Numbered from the stretch's first letter, positions 47,225 through 57,664 are shown. The stretch: 64,000 bases of DNA from Bradyrhizobium cenepequi (GCF_020329485.1 NZ_JAGKJI010000002.1:1-64000), one strand, 5' to 3'. The notes: generated from the sequence alone by a model not told the origin. A program made the numbers and translations.

Positions 47225-47812
47225 ATGGAACTCGAGATGCATCATCCAGACCAAAGACGTCGTACGCTTCTGAAGGTTCTTGCCACTGGCGCCTGCGCTG
47301 CGGCCACCGGGCCTGCTGCGGCACAAGAGGATCAACCTGGCAGCAGCGATCGGCCGAAGAAGGGCGATCTCCTCGTTCTCTCCGAAGGAGAGCGCGCTGG
47401 CCAGGTCATCAAGTCCGACGACCTCAAGCCCGGCGGCCCGCCGGTACGCGCCTGGCCGAAGGACCCTGCCAGCTCGGTGGTCCGCAACGGTTCGCGTTTG
47501 AATGAAGTGCTCGTCATCAGGCTAAATCCCGGTGAACTCGATGACGATACGCGCGCGCGCTCGGCGGACGGCGTCGTCGCTTATTCAGTGATCTGCGCGC
47601 ATGCCGGATGTCCTATCACCGGCTGGGTGAAGGCGGTCGAAGGCGACCAGAACGTCCTCAAGTGCTTTTGCCACAATTCCGAATATGACCCGCGGCACGG
47701 CGCGGACGTCGTGTTCGGGCCGGCGACCCGTCGTCTGGCGGCGCTTCCGTTGGCTCTCACTGACGGCTCGCTCACCGTGTCTGCGGCGTTCGTAGGAAAG
47801 GTAGGTACCTGA
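47225..47812 (+). CDS. Tat-exported Rieske [2Fe-2S] protein
   Basis: A 195-residue electron-transfer protein. The N-terminus carries a Tat signal (QRRRTLLKVLATGACAAATG) ending near PAAAQ. The Rieske motifs are CAHAGCP and CFCHNSEYD, giving the two Cys and two His ligands of the cluster. It resembles a stand-alone periplasmic Rieske protein, not the bc1 subunit, since no cytochrome b or c1 follows. Starts at 47225 and 47237 are both possible; longer frames reach 47120. It lies 84 bp before a PQQ alcohol dehydrogenase on the same strand, suggesting it may accept electrons from that enzyme (inference). Confidence 0.85.
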   Translation: MELEMHHPDQRRRTLLKVLATGACAAATGPAAAQEDQPGSSDRPKKGDLLVLSEGERAGQVIKSDDLKPGGPPVRAWPKDPASSVVRNGSRLNEVLVIRLNPGELDDDTRARSADGVVAYSVICAHAGCPITGWVKAVEGDQNVLKCFCHNSEYDPRHGADVVFGPATRRLAALPLALTDGSLTVSAAFVGKVGT

Positions 47813-47896
47813 GGCAAAGAACCAAATAACGCAGTCAAATTGGGTTAATGCAACCAAAGGTTGTGAATAAAGAACAAAGCAGGGAGGTAGCATCTA

Positions 47897-49624
47897 ATGA
47901 GCGCGAAACAACGGTTTCTTACGAGTGCAGCGGCGTTGGCGTGCCTTGTCTCAACCGCCGCGGTCGCCGGTCCGATCGAGAAATACAGCCAGGTGACGTC
48001 GCAGCGTCTGGAAAATCCCGAGCCTGGCAACTGGATGCTGTATCGACGGACCTATGACGGGCAGGGCTATAGCCCGCTCGACCAGATCAACACCTCGAAC
48101 GTCAAAAGCCTGACGCCGGTATGGACCTTCTCCACCGGTGTGATCGAAGGCCACGAGGCGCCGCCGATCGTCAATAATGGCGTGATGTTCGTTGCGACGC
48201 CGATGGGGCAGGTGATCGCGCTCGACGCCAAGACCGGTAACGAATATTGGCGCTACAAGCGACAGCTTCCCGAGGACCTGTTCCAGCTACATCCGACCAG
48301 CCGCGGCGTCGGCCTGTGGCAGGACAAGCTCTATCTCGCGACGACCGATGACCATGTGGTCGCGCTCGATGCCAAGACCGGCAAAGTGGTCTGGGATACG
48401 AAGGTGCAGGACTACAGGAAGGGCCAGTATATGACCCTGATGCCGCTGGTTGTCGATGGCAAGGTCATCGTCGGCGGGTCTGGCGGCGAGTTCGGTGTTC
48501 GTGGTTATGTCGTTGCATACGACGCCAACAGCGGCAAGGAGTTGTGGCGCACCTTCACCATTCCCGCGCCCGGCGAGCCCGGCAGCGAGACATGGAGCGG
48601 TGACGACTGGAAGACGGGCGGCGGATCGGCCTGGATGACCGGTAATTACGACAAGGACTCCAAGACGATCTATTGGGGCGTCGGCAACGCCGCACCATGG
48701 CCCGGCTCGGCGCATGCCGGCGACAATCTCTACACCAGTTCGGTGCTGGCGCTCGATCCCGACACCGGCAAGATCAAGACGCACTTCCAGTATCACCAGA
48801 ACGATTCCTGGGACTGGGACGAGGTCGAGGCACCGATGCTGCTCAACGTGGAACGGGAAGGTCGTCCATTCAAGGCGCTCGTGCATCCTGGACGCGATGC
48901 GATCTTCTGGGTGCTTGAGGCCAAGCCTGACCGGATCAACTACGTCACCGGTTGGCCGTTCGTGTACACCAATGTCTGGAAGGGGATCGAGAAGGAGACC
49001 GGCAGGCCGATCGTCGATCCGGAGCACAAGCCGGTGCTCGGCAAGCGGGTCGAATTCTGTCCCTCGCTGTGGGGCGGCAAGGACTGGCCGTCGGCCGCTT
49101 ATAGCCAGAAGACCAAGCTCGTCTACGTGCCCGCGAACGAGAATTTCTGCGGCGGCTTCACCGGCGAGAAAACACCGCTGGTTCCCGGCCAGCTCTGGCT
49201 CGGCACCAAGCCGGAGGATATCGGTCTGACGGTGCGCCCGGGCGCCACTCACATGGGCGAGTTGCAGGCCTGGGATCCGGCCACTGGCAAGAAGGTCTGG
49301 TCGCACAACTTCCCGAAATCGCAACTGTTCGGTTCGGTGTTGGCGACCGCGGGCGATCTAGTCTTTGCCGGAGGCACCAACGATCGCAACTTCCGCGCCT
49401 TCGATGCCAAGAGCGGCGAACTGTTGTGGGAGCAGAAGACCAATTCCGGCATCATGGGCATGCCGATGTCCTACGAGGTCGACGGCACGCAATATATCGC
49501 GATCCAGTCCGGCTGGGGCGTCGATGCGCAGCGCATCCAGGATGCCTTGGCCACCCAGAATGTCGGCGTGGAGAACAACGTGCCCCAGGGCGGCGTCGTC
49601 TGGGTGTTCGCAGTCAAGAAATAG
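47897..49624 (+). CDS. PQQ-dependent alcohol dehydrogenase lacking the vicinal disulfide
   Basis: Periplasmic quinoprotein of 575 residues with a signal peptide cleaved near AVAG and an eight-bladed propeller built from W-motif repeats (ALDAKTGNEYWRY and similar). Active-site residues seen are Glu198 (GGEFG), Asn264 (GVGNAAPW), catalytic Asp306 and Asp308 in WDWD. The extra Asp two residues after the catalytic one is the mark of lanthanide-dependent enzymes. The adjacent Cys-Cys pair typical of MxaF/XoxF is absent: LHPTSRG replaces CCDTVNRG around residue 131. There is no fused cytochrome domain. The substrate could be alcohols other than methanol. Confidence 0.93.
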   Translation: MSAKQRFLTSAAALACLVSTAAVAGPIEKYSQVTSQRLENPEPGNWMLYRRTYDGQGYSPLDQINTSNVKSLTPVWTFSTGVIEGHEAPPIVNNGVMFVATPMGQVIALDAKTGNEYWRYKRQLPEDLFQLHPTSRGVGLWQDKLYLATTDDHVVALDAKTGKVVWDTKVQDYRKGQYMTLMPLVVDGKVIVGGSGGEFGVRGYVVAYDANSGKELWRTFTIPAPGEPGSETWSGDDWKTGGGSAWMTGNYDKDSKTIYWGVGNAAPWPGSAHAGDNLYTSSVLALDPDTGKIKTHFQYHQNDSWDWDEVEAPMLLNVEREGRPFKALVHPGRDAIFWVLEAKPDRINYVTGWPFVYTNVWKGIEKETGRPIVDPEHKPVLGKRVEFCPSLWGGKDWPSAAYSQKTKLVYVPANENFCGGFTGEKTPLVPGQLWLGTKPEDIGLTVRPGATHMGELQAWDPATGKKVWSHNFPKSQLFGSVLATAGDLVFAGGTNDRNFRAFDAKSGELLWEQKTNSGIMGMPMSYEVDGTQYIAIQSGWGVDAQRIQDALATQNVGVENNVPQGGVVWVFAVKK

Positions 49625-49649
49625 CCGCACAGGACAGCCGGCAAGCAAA

Positions 49650-49681
49650 AAGAGCGGCGGACCGAAAGGTCCGCCGCTCTT
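49650..49681. terminator. Bidirectional terminator hairpin
   Basis: AAGAGCGGCGGACC and its complement GGTCCGCCGCTCTT form a perfect 14-bp stem with a GAAA tetraloop, preceded by an A-run on the plus strand. It lies between the PQQ dehydrogenase and the convergent Mo-hydroxylase gene and suits both. Confidence 0.8.
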
Positions 49682-49722
49682 CGTTAGGGATCACTCGATC
49701 GATGAACAGTTTGCGTTCCGCC

Positions 49723-52041
49723 TCACGCCTCCAGTTGCTTGCCGATCGGCATCGCACGGATGCGCTTTCCGGTCGCGGCGAAGATCGCGTTGATCAAGGC
49801 CGGCGCGAACGGCGGCACACCGGGTTCGCCGACACCGCTCGGCGGCGTATCGGGGCTGGCTGGCGGCACGATGTAGACGTTGGTTATGGCAGGGGATTCG
49901 TCCATCCGGATGACCGGGTAATCGTCGAAATTGCCTTGCTGGACCTTGCCGTCCTTGAAGGTGATCTCGCCGTATTTGGCGAGGCTCAGGCCCATGATCG
50001 CCGCGCCCTCGATCTGCGACTGGATACGCTCGGGGTTGACATAGGTGCCGCAGTCGATCGCGGTGTCCACCCTTGGCACCGTCAGCTTGCCCTTGTCGTC
50101 GACGGCCACCTCGACGATGGTCGCGATATAGCTGACGAAGCTGCGGTGCACCGCAATGCCGAGGCCGTGGCCTTTGGGCAGCTGCCGTCCCCAACCGCCC
50201 TTGTCGGCGACCAGTTCGACAACCTTTCGCAGCCGCGCTGTGTCGATCGGGTAGCTGTCATAGGGCTCGCCATAGTTCCAGGGATCCTTCACCGAGGAAA
50301 GATTGACGATCCGCGGCGAGCCGATCAGCTCCAGCAGCATGTCCTTCTGGTCGCGGTTGGTGGCATGGGCGATTTCGGCGACCATGGACTGCACCGCGAA
50401 GGCGCGCGGGATGTTCGACACCGAACGGAACCAGCCGATGCGAGTGTGCGCGGCCGCTTCCGGATTCTCGCACTGCAGGTTGGCGATCTCGAACGGGTTG
50501 TCGATCAGCCCCATGCCGAGTTCGAACGGAGCCTGGTGGACGGTCCCGGCGGCGAAAGTCGAGGCGATCGACGGAGCCACACTGCGATGCCGCCATGCGA
50601 TCACCTTGCCGCTCTTGTCGAGGCCCGCCTCGATCCGCTCGACGGACACCGTGTGCAGGAAGTCGTGGCGCACGTCGTCTTCGCGCGTCCACTGCACCTT
50701 CACGGGCGCACCGAGCTCCTTCGAAAGCAGCGCGGCCTCCAGCGCGAAGTCGCATTTCGACTTGCGCCCGAACCCGCCGCCGAGCAGCGTGACGTTAACG
50801 GTCACGTTCTCCGCGGGGATGCCGAGTGTCTTGCCGACGTCCTCGCGCGTTCCGCCCGGGCTCTGCACGGGAGCCCAGACTTCGGCTTTGTCGCCCTTGA
50901 CGTTGGCGACCGCGACCGGCGGTTCCATGCTGGCATGGGCGAAATGGGGCAGGTAGTACTCGCCGACGATCACCTTGTCGGCGCTCTTCAACGCCGCCTC
51001 GGCATCGCCCTCCTTGCGCACGACGAGGCCCGGCTTGCGCGCTGCCGCCTCGAGCTCGGCGCGATAGGCGACCGAGTCGTATTTGGCATTGGCGCCGTCG
51101 TCCCAGGTCACCTTCAGCGCGTTGCACCCTTTGATCGCTGCGCCGGTGTTGCGCGCGATCACCGCCACGCCGCCGAGCGGCTGGAATTTCGATGGCCACG
51201 GCCATCCTTTCACTTCCATCACCTTCTCGACGCCGGAGACCTTCATCGCTTCCGAGCCATCGAAGGAGACGAGCTTGCCGCCGGTCACCGGTGGACGGGC
51301 GATGACGGCATATTTCATGCCGGGCAGCCGCACGTCGCCGCCATAATGGGCCGCACCCGTCGTGATGTCGTGGAGGTCGACAATGCCGACTTCGCCCTTG
51401 CCGAGGTAGCGGAAGTCCTTCGGGTTCTTCAGCTTCAGAGCTTCGACGCTCGGCACCGACTCCTTGGCCGCATCGGCCGCGAGTTCACCGAAGCCAAGCT
51501 TGCGCCCACTCGCGCTGTGGACGACCTCATGATGGACAGCCTTCACCTCGCTTGCCGGCACGCCCCAGCGTTTCGCCGCGGCCTGCTCCAGCATGGTGCG
51601 CGCCGAGGCGCCGATCTGGCGCATCGGAATCAGATAGTGGCGCGTGCTGCGCGAGCCGTCGGTGTCCTGGTTGCCGAACTTGGCTTCGTCGCCATGTGCC
51701 TGCCGGATGCGGACGCGCGACCAGTCGGCCTCCAGCTCCTCGGCCACGATCAGCGGCAGGCTGGTGCGCACACCGGTTCCCATCTCGGAGCGGTGCGCCA
51801 CGATCGTGACGATGCCATCGGGCGCAATCGAGACGAAGACGCGCGGGTCGACCACGACGCCGTGCGGCATCTTCCCCGCGCCGGTCTCGTAGGCGAAGCT
51901 CGGCCGCATCATCAGCGGTGCAGCGAGCACGAACCCGCCGGCCAGCCCCAGGCTCTTCAGGATGCTGCGCCGCGAAACGTTCTCGACCTTGATGTGCTTC
52001 TCGAAGCCGCGAAGCTTGTTGGGATTGGTGAGGATATTCAT
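49723..52041 (-). CDS. Molybdopterin subunit of a Mo-hydroxylase (second pair)
   Basis: Catalytic subunit of 772 residues, an IorB/aldehyde-oxidoreductase relative. A Tat signal ([20 protein letters not shown], about 24-43) follows an unusual 23-residue leader. Motifs include [27 protein letters not shown] and the C-terminal [27 protein letters not shown]. The ATG at 52041 lies 1 nt after the small-subunit stop. Frames extending to 52257 overlap that gene and are rejected. It is probably periplasmic and near two quinoproteins, so oxidation of aldehydes made by them is plausible. Confidence 0.93.
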   Translation of the reverse strand: MNILTNPNKLRGFEKHIKVENVSRRSILKSLGLAGGFVLAAPLMMRPSFAYETGAGKMPHGVVVDPRVFVSIAPDGIVTIVAHRSEMGTGVRTSLPLIVAEELEADWSRVRIRQAHGDEAKFGNQDTDGSRSTRHYLIPMRQIGASARTMLEQAAAKRWGVPASEVKAVHHEVVHSASGRKLGFGELAADAAKESVPSVEALKLKNPKDFRYLGKGEVGIVDLHDITTGAAHYGGDVRLPGMKYAVIARPPVTGGKLVSFDGSEAMKVSGVEKVMEVKGWPWPSKFQPLGGVAVIARNTGAAIKGCNALKVTWDDGANAKYDSVAYRAELEAAARKPGLVVRKEGDAEAALKSADKVIVGEYYLPHFAHASMEPPVAVANVKGDKAEVWAPVQSPGGTREDVGKTLGIPAENVTVNVTLLGGGFGRKSKCDFALEAALLSKELGAPVKVQWTREDDVRHDFLHTVSVERIEAGLDKSGKVIAWRHRSVAPSIASTFAAGTVHQAPFELGMGLIDNPFEIANLQCENPEAAAHTRIGWFRSVSNIPRAFAVQSMVAEIAHATNRDQKDMLLELIGSPRIVNLSSVKDPWNYGEPYDSYPIDTARLRKVVELVADKGGWGRQLPKGHGLGIAVHRSFVSYIATIVEVAVDDKGKLTVPRVDTAIDCGTYVNPERIQSQIEGAAIMGLSLAKYGEITFKDGKVQQGNFDDYPVIRMDESPAITNVYIVPPASPDTPPSGVGEPGVPPFAPALINAIFAATGKRIRAMPIGKQLEA

Positions 52042-52042
52042 G

Positions 52043-52495
52043 TCACACCCCCGTCGATGCGAGATGGACGGCGTTCTCGATGCGCTGGTAGCAGCCGCAG
52101 CGGCAGATATTGCCCGACATGGTTTCGCGGATCTGGTCGTGCGACGGCTTGGGATTGTCCATGAGCAGCGCGGCGGCCTGCATGATCTGGCCGGCCTGGC
52201 AATAGCCGCATTGCGGAACGTTGACCTGGCGCCAGGCCTTCTGCACCGGGTGATCACCGGTCGGGTGCAGGCCTTCGATGGTGGTGACCTCGCGGCCGGC
52301 TGCGTCGGAAACCGAGGTGATGCAGGCGCGCACCGCCTGCTTGTCCATGATTATCGTGCAGGAGCCGCACAGCGCCTCGCCACAGCCGAATTTGGTGCCG
52401 GTAAGCCCGACTTCGTCACGGATGAACCAGAGTAGCGGAAGATCGGGATCGCCATCCCAATTCTGTTCCTGACCATTAATCTTCAACTTGACCAT
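52043..52495 (-). CDS. (2Fe-2S) subunit of a Mo-hydroxylase (second pair)
   Basis: Iron-sulfur subunit of 150 residues with motifs CGEALCGSCTIIM plus a later Cys, and CGYCQAGQIM with CRCGCYQRI. It precedes its large subunit with a 1-nt gap and lacks its own export signal, so it probably travels with the Tat-bearing partner. It is clearly paralogous to the small subunit at 40.2 kb. Confidence 0.93.
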   Translation of the reverse strand: MVKLKINGQEQNWDGDPDLPLLWFIRDEVGLTGTKFGCGEALCGSCTIIMDKQAVRACITSVSDAAGREVTTIEGLHPTGDHPVQKAWRQVNVPQCGYCQAGQIMQAAALLMDNPKPSHDQIRETMSGNICRCGCYQRIENAVHLASTGV

Positions 52496-53014
52496 GATCG
52501 TCCCTCGCTCTTCTTAAGCTGTTGATGTTTGCAGGCCACGAGCGAGAACATATTTCTCCCTGCGCTCGCGACCGTCCTTAGGTCTCGTGCGGCGGGCCGG
52601 TCCTCTTGAGATGCTTGAAGGAGGAGCCCGTTGCGCGATCGGTCCGGTAGTCCGTGTCCGGCTGCTCCTTTGCTATGTTCAAATGAAATGCGCCGCCCGC
52701 GCGCATCAGGAAAATCGCAAGATACCAGAAACCGAGGCGACGCTGACTTCACAGCCAAGTATTTTGCATTTCCCGTTTGTCAAAAGCGGGGCCGACCGTC
52801 GGTGATCTGAGATCGTCAGGATATTTTTGCAATCACGACTGCAAGGATGCACCGCCGCCCAGCAAGGCGCAAATCGGGAAAAGGCAGAACTGACCTGCTC
52901 ACGGGAATATGAAGCATGGGCGCGTGCCGCAAAATGCTGCGGTGCAAGCACGGACAGCGTCGCTGGCGGTGACGGGCACCGCCAGCAGAGGCACGGGCAA
53001 ATCAGGCAGCCTTG
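52496..53014. other. Intergenic region with terminator for gfa
   Basis: About 520 bp between the Mo-hydroxylase small subunit (start) and the end of gfa. It should contain the Mo-hydroxylase promoter. A GC hairpin at 52962-52986 lies after gfa. No gene recognised. Confidence 0.45.
52962..52986 (-). terminator. Hairpin after gfa
   Basis: GCTGGCGGTG (52962-52971) and CACCGCCAGC (52977-52986) form a perfect 10-bp stem with a 5-nt loop, 29 bp beyond the gfa stop. No T-run follows on the minus strand, so it may need Rho or act as a barrier. Confidence 0.55.
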
Positions 53015-53578
53015 TTAGGCGGCCTTGGATTTCGCCACGTGAGTCGCTATCGCATCCATCAGTGCCGGCGACAGGCAGTCATAGGGCTCGAGTCCCAATT
53101 CCTTTAGCCGGCCGCGGATCGCCGGCATCTCCTCCGGCTTGGCGCCGGACTCGATCACGGACGAGACGAACGCCGCAAATCCTGGCGCCGCCGAGCCGCT
53201 TTCCTGGAAGAGCTCGGGATGGATGAAGTCGAGGCCGTAGAACGGATGGGCCTTGTTCTCGATCCGCCCGTACATATGCGTGCCGCAATCCTTGCAGGCA
53301 TAGCGCTGGATCACGGCCGAGGAATCGACGATCTGCAGCTTGTCGCCATTTTCCAGGACCGTCAGGTTCTGTCTCGGCACCACCGCGACGACCGAGAACA
53401 TCGCCCCTTCCGGCTTCCAGCATTTGGTGCACCCGCAGGCGTGGTTATGGGCAACGTCGCCCTTGATCGCGACTTTCACCGGCCGGTCCGTGCACTTGCA
53501 GACCAGCGTGCCGCCGGCAAAGTTGCCGGAGCCTTTCTGGACGCCGTTGTCAATCGACGGGTGGATATGAACAGTCAT
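53015..53578 (-). CDS. gfa: S-(hydroxymethyl)glutathione synthase
   Basis: Glutathione-dependent formaldehyde-activating enzyme, 187 residues, which condenses formaldehyde with glutathione ahead of FlhA. The zinc-binding cysteines are visible in [20 protein letters not shown] and [11 protein letters not shown]. The sequence otherwise follows Gfa closely ([20 protein letters not shown]). It is last in the xoxF - cytochrome - flhA - gfa series, 157 bp after flhA. This order is known from bradyrhizobial methanol and methoxy-aromatic metabolism. Confidence 0.95.
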   Translation of the reverse strand: MTVHIHPSIDNGVQKGSGNFAGGTLVCKCTDRPVKVAIKGDVAHNHACGCTKCWKPEGAMFSVVAVVPRQNLTVLENGDKLQIVDSSAVIQRYACKDCGTHMYGRIENKAHPFYGLDFIHPELFQESGSAAPGFAAFVSSVIESGAKPEEMPAIRGRLKELGLEPYDCLSPALMDAIATHVAKSKAA

Positions 53579-53735
53579 GGGTCAATCCTCCTAGTGTTTG
53601 ACATTGTTAAGGCCGGAGCGGGACGACCATTTCCGCTCCCTCCTTTTCTTTGAGCATGACCCTCGGGGCGCCCCCGAAGGCATGCTTTCGAAACAGCAGT
53701 CTCCCTTTCGCCAGCCGCGGCTCGGCGGAGCCTGG

Positions 53736-54845
53736 CTAGTAGACGACGACCGAGCGGATCGACTTGCCCTCGTGCATCAAGTCGAATCCCTTGTTGATCT
53801 CCTCGAGCTTGAGCACGTGGGTGATCATCGGATCGATCTGGATCTTTCCATTCATGTACCAGTCGACGACTTTCGGCGTGTCGGTGCGGCCGCGCGCGCC
53901 GCCGAAAGCCGTGCCCTTCCAGACCCGTCCGGTGACGAGTTGGAACGGCCGCGTGGCGATCTCCTTGCCGGCTTCCGCAACGCCGATGATCACGGAGACG
54001 CCCCAGCCGCGGTGGCAGGCTTCCAGCGCCTGGCGCATCACGTTGGTGTTGCCGGTGCAGTCGAAGGTGTAGTCGGCGCCGCCATCGGTGAGTCCGACCA
54101 GGTGCTGGACGATGTCGCCACCGACCTTGGTCGGGTTGACGAAATGCGTCATGCCGAAGCGGCGGCCCCAATCTTCCTTGGAGTCGTTGACGTCGACGCC
54201 GATGATCTTGTCGGCACCGACCATCCTGGCGCCCTGGATCACGTTGAGCCCGATACCGCCGAGGCCGAACACGACGACGTTGGAGCCTGGCGTGACCTTC
54301 GCGGTGTTGACCACGGCGCCGACGCCGGTGGTCACGCCGCAGCCGATGTAGCAGCTCTTATCGAACGGGGCGTCCTCACGGATCTTCGCCACCGCGATCT
54401 CCGGCAGCACCGTGTAGTTCGAGAAGGTCGAGCAGCCCATATAGTGGAAGATGGTCTTGCCCTTGTAGCTGAAGCGCGAGGTGCCGTCCGGCATCACGCC
54501 CTTGCCCTGGGTCGCGCGGATTTGGGTACAGAGATTGGTCTTCTGGCTCAGGCAGCTTTTGCACTGCCGGCACTCCGGCGTGTAGAGCGGGATCACGTGA
54601 TCGCCCGGCTTCACCGAGGTCACGCCTGCACCGACCTCGCGGACGATGCCGGCGCCCTCATGGCCGAGGATGGAAGGGAAGATTCCCTCACTGTCGAGGC
54701 CATCAAGCGTGTAGGCGTCGGTATGACAGATGCCGGTCGCCTTGATCTCGACCAGGACTTCACCCGCCTTCGGGCCTTCCAGGTCGAGCTCGACGATCTC
54801 AAGCGGCTTCTTGGCTTCGAATGCGACGGCGGCGCGTGTCTTCAT
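53736..54845 (-). CDS. flhA: S-(hydroxymethyl)glutathione dehydrogenase (class III ADH)
   Basis: NAD-dependent oxidation of S-hydroxymethylglutathione to S-formylglutathione, the formaldehyde exit route. 369 residues with catalytic zinc ligands in GICHTDAYT and GHEGAGIV, a structural zinc site of four closely spaced cysteines ([15 protein letters not shown]) and NAD fold [18 protein letters not shown]. The ATG at 54845 has GGAGAG upstream; the frame to 55025 runs into the cytochrome gene. It is also called frmA or adhC in other organisms. Confidence 0.96.
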   Translation of the reverse strand: MKTRAAVAFEAKKPLEIVELDLEGPKAGEVLVEIKATGICHTDAYTLDGLDSEGIFPSILGHEGAGIVREVGAGVTSVKPGDHVIPLYTPECRQCKSCLSQKTNLCTQIRATQGKGVMPDGTSRFSYKGKTIFHYMGCSTFSNYTVLPEIAVAKIREDAPFDKSCYIGCGVTTGVGAVVNTAKVTPGSNVVVFGLGGIGLNVIQGARMVGADKIIGVDVNDSKEDWGRRFGMTHFVNPTKVGGDIVQHLVGLTDGGADYTFDCTGNTNVMRQALEACHRGWGVSVIIGVAEAGKEIATRPFQLVTGRVWKGTAFGGARGRTDTPKVVDWYMNGKIQIDPMITHVLKLEEINKGFDLMHEGKSIRSVVVY

Positions 54846-54889
54846 GTTGATCTCTCCGTAAAGCGTGTTGTCGCCCGCGCTCCGCAGTC

Positions 54890-55414
54890 TCAGTTTTTGC
54901 CCATGCAGGCGTTCTCCGCCTGCTTGTAGGCATCCGACTTCTCTTCGTGCTTCGCGGGGCGTACGCGCCCCACCGCGTCTTTCGCGCGGGCGCGCAGGTA
55001 GACATAGAGGTCGTCCATGTAGCAAGCGACGTTTGGATTGTCGCCGAACGCCGGCATGACATTTTCCTGTGCGGTATTGACGTTCTTGCGCCCGCTAGCG
55101 ACGACGCCCAGAAAGTCGGCATAGCTCATGGTCTGCAGCGAACTCGCCAATCCTGGCGCGTAGGTCGAGCCCATGCCGTCCGGCCCATGGCACACATGGC
55201 ATTCCGAATGATAGCGCCGGTATCCGGAGTAGGTGTACCAATCTACCGTCCCGTCGGCTGCGACCTTGAAGGTCGGGTTACCTTCCTTGTCCAAATATTT
55301 GCCGTTCTCTTCCTTCACGGCGGTCGGATCGACCGCATCGTCGGCAAGGGAGAATCCTCCAGATACGGCGACGATCATCGCCGCAACTACAAACCAGCTT
55401 TTACGCAAGGGCAT
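54890..55414 (-). CDS. xoxG: c-type cytochrome, XoxG-like
   Basis: A probable electron acceptor for XoxF, 174 residues. It has a signal peptide ([21 protein letters not shown]), a single haem motif CHVCH (72-76) and a likely axial Met in [10 protein letters not shown]. The pre-haem segment ([19 protein letters not shown]) is typical of methanol-metabolism cytochromes. The ATG at 55414 has TTGAGGAC immediately before it; an ATG at 55438 is also open. A strong terminator-like hairpin separates it from xoxF upstream. Confidence 0.88.
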   Translation of the reverse strand: MPLRKSWFVVAAMIVAVSGGFSLADDAVDPTAVKEENGKYLDKEGNPTFKVAADGTVDWYTYSGYRRYHSECHVCHGPDGMGSTYAPGLASSLQTMSYADFLGVVASGRKNVNTAQENVMPAFGDNPNVACYMDDLYVYLRARAKDAVGRVRPAKHEEKSDAYKQAENACMGKN

Positions 55415-55440
55415 GTCCTCAAGATCAGATACAGGCAAAA

Positions 55441-55467
55441 CCGGCGCGTGGATGGTCCACGCGCCGG
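55441..55467 (-). terminator. Intrinsic terminator between xoxF and the cytochrome gene
   Basis: CCGGCGCGTGGA and TCCACGCGCCGG form a perfect 12-bp stem with a 3-nt loop. Read on the minus strand it is followed at once by TTTTG. It lies 14 bp after the xoxF stop and would limit read-through into the cytochrome gene. Confidence 0.8.
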
Positions 55468-55480
55468 AACGACGTTCGGC

Positions 55481-57286
55481 TCACTGCGGGAGGGAGAACA
55501 CGGTGAGCGTTCCGCCGAGCGCGGTATAGTTGCTCAGCGCCGCATAACCTCCGACCGCGCCGAGACCAGCTGTCGGATCGGTCAGACCAGCAGCAAGGCC
55601 GATGCCCGCCCAGCCGCCGACACCGGACAGCACGGCTACATACTGCTTGCCGCCCTGGTCATAGGTCGTGACGTTGCCTATGATGCCGGACGGAGTCTTG
55701 AACTTGTAGAGCTCCTTGCCGGTCTTGGCGTCGACCGCCTTGAGATAACCTTCGAGCGTGCCGTAGAACACCACGCCGCCAGCGGTCGCAAGCGCGCCTG
55801 ACCAGACCGAGAACTGCTCCTTGTTCGACCAGACGATCTTTCCGGTCTTGTTGTCCCAGGCGATGAAGTTACCCATGTGGGTTTCGCCGGGAGGGGGATA
55901 CATCGAAAGCGTCGCGCCGACATAGGGCTGGCCTGCGGTGTAGCTCACCTTGAACGGTTCATAGTCCATGCAGACGTGGTTGGTCGGCACGTAGAACAGC
56001 TGCGTCTCCGGCGAATAGGCCGCCGGCTGCTCGTCCTTGGTGCCGAGCGCGGCCGGGCAGATGCCCTTGACGTTGACATCCTCGCCCTGCTTGTCGGTCG
56101 AGTATTGGTCGACGACCTTCGGCCGGCCATAGGTCGGCGAGCTCTTGTTCATGTCGACGCCGGTAGTCCAGTTGACCTTCGGGTCATACTTCTCGGCGAC
56201 GAGCAGTTCGCCGTTGTTGCGATCGAGCGTATAGGCGAGACCGTTACGATCGAAATGCGTCAGCAGCTTCCGTTCCTGGCCGTTGATCTGCTGGTCGCTC
56301 AGGATCATCTCGTTGACGCCGTCATAGTCCCATTCGTCGTGGGGCGTCATCTGATAGACCCACTTGGCCATGCCGTTATCCGGATTGCGGGCGAAGATCG
56401 TCATCGACCATCTGTTGTCGCCCGGACGCTGCTTCGGGTTCCAGGTCGAGGGATTGCCGGAGCCGTAATAGACGAGGTTCAGCGAGGGATCGTAGGACAT
56501 CCAGCCCCAGGTGCAGCCGCCGCCGACTTTCCACTGGTCACCCTGCCAGGTCTTGAGGCTCGAATCCTTGCCAACCGGCTTGCCGAGATCGGTGGTCTTC
56601 TCGGGGTCGACTTTGATCTGATCATCAGGCCCTTCTGAGTAGGCGCGCCAGACCTGCTTGCCGCTCTTGAGGTCGTAGGCCGTAACGTGGCATTGCACGC
56701 CGAATTCACCGCCGGAGATGCCGACCAGCACCTTGTCCTTCACGACCAGCGGCGAGGATGTTCCGGTCTCTCCCTTGCCGGGATCCCCGTTCTTGGCGGT
56801 CCATTCCACCTTGCCAGTCTTGGCGTCGAGCGCCACCAGCGTGGTGTCGGCTTGGTGCAGGAAGATCTTGCCGTCGCCATAGGCCACGCCGCGGTTCACC
56901 GTGTCGCAGCACATCACCGGGATCACGTTAGGATCCTGCTTCGGTTCATACCTCCAGACGATCTTGTTGTCCTGCGACAGGTCAAGAGCATAGACCTTGT
57001 TCGGGAAAGGCGTGTGCACGTACATCATGTTGCCGATGATCAGCGGCCCGCCCTCGTGGCCACGCAGCACGCCAGTCGAAAAGGTCCAAGCGACCTGCAA
57101 CTTTCCGACGTTCGAGGCGTTGATTTCATTCAGCTTCGAGTAGCGCGTGTTGGCATAGTCACCCGCCGGCATGACCCAGTCCTTCGGGTTCTGCGCCATC
57201 TTGCTGAGTTCTTCATTGGCACTGGCAACACCTCCACCCAACGCCGCGATGGCGCCGAGAGAGGTCGCGAATAGCACCTTGCGCAT
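55481..57286 (-). CDS. xoxF: Lanthanide-type methanol dehydrogenase XoxF
   Basis: Periplasmic PQQ methanol dehydrogenase, 601 residues. It has a signal peptide (ending near VASAN), the vicinal disulfide Cys126-Cys127 ([10 protein letters not shown]), Glu194 (GGEFG), Asn278 (GSGNPST), catalytic Asp320 and lanthanide-ligand Asp322 (EWDYDG). MxaF-type calcium enzymes have Ala at the last position, so this is the rare-earth form. The ATG at 57286 follows GGGAGGAAATC; the frame to 57388 lacks such a site. No mxaI-like small subunit is present. An AraC regulator is divergent and lanmodulin is 1.4 kb away. Confidence 0.97.
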   Translation of the reverse strand: MRKVLFATSLGAIAALGGGVASANEELSKMAQNPKDWVMPAGDYANTRYSKLNEINASNVGKLQVAWTFSTGVLRGHEGGPLIIGNMMYVHTPFPNKVYALDLSQDNKIVWRYEPKQDPNVIPVMCCDTVNRGVAYGDGKIFLHQADTTLVALDAKTGKVEWTAKNGDPGKGETGTSSPLVVKDKVLVGISGGEFGVQCHVTAYDLKSGKQVWRAYSEGPDDQIKVDPEKTTDLGKPVGKDSSLKTWQGDQWKVGGGCTWGWMSYDPSLNLVYYGSGNPSTWNPKQRPGDNRWSMTIFARNPDNGMAKWVYQMTPHDEWDYDGVNEMILSDQQINGQERKLLTHFDRNGLAYTLDRNNGELLVAEKYDPKVNWTTGVDMNKSSPTYGRPKVVDQYSTDKQGEDVNVKGICPAALGTKDEQPAAYSPETQLFYVPTNHVCMDYEPFKVSYTAGQPYVGATLSMYPPPGETHMGNFIAWDNKTGKIVWSNKEQFSVWSGALATAGGVVFYGTLEGYLKAVDAKTGKELYKFKTPSGIIGNVTTYDQGGKQYVAVLSGVGGWAGIGLAAGLTDPTAGLGAVGGYAALSNYTALGGTLTVFSLPQ

Positions 57287-57664
57287 AGTGATTTCCTCCC
57301 AATGATGATCTTTATGCCTGCCGCCGAGACGGCCTGCTTTTCTTGGTTCCTCTTCCCTATCCCCTTCATGGACGCGCGACTTGCCCAAGAGGGAAGGGCG
57401 GCTTGCTCAGAAGTGAAACTCGAAGAACTTTTTTGCTTGCGGTGCAGCGCAGGGGAGCGCGGGTGTGGCGTCGGCCGCGGGGGGCGCGAGATTGATTTCC
57501 CTTGACGGCACTTGAAGTAAAGTCGAGGATTAATCCAAGGTTGTCAGGAGGAACGCTGCTCAGGGTCAAAAAGCCCGCGTTAAGATTGGGGTAACGGTGC
57601 TTCACGATAACCAAAACCTCTCGCGGCGAGCAGTCACGCTTTCATCTCGAATCGGTGGCTGGAT
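57287..57664. promoter_or_regulatory. Divergent promoter region xoxF / AraC regulator
   Basis: About 378 bp. It must carry the xoxF promoter on the minus strand and that of the AraC gene on the plus strand. A small palindrome, GGATTAATCC (57527-57536), is visible. No canonical direct-repeat AraC operator is obvious to me. Confidence 0.5.

Noticed and set aside
49426..52164. 912-residue plus-strand open frame
   Set aside because: Antisense to the Mo-hydroxylase large subunit; His/Arg/Asp-rich shadow composition, no domains and no ribosome site.
53598..54929. 443-residue plus-strand open frame
   Set aside because: Antisense shadow of flhA, produced by high-GC codon bias.
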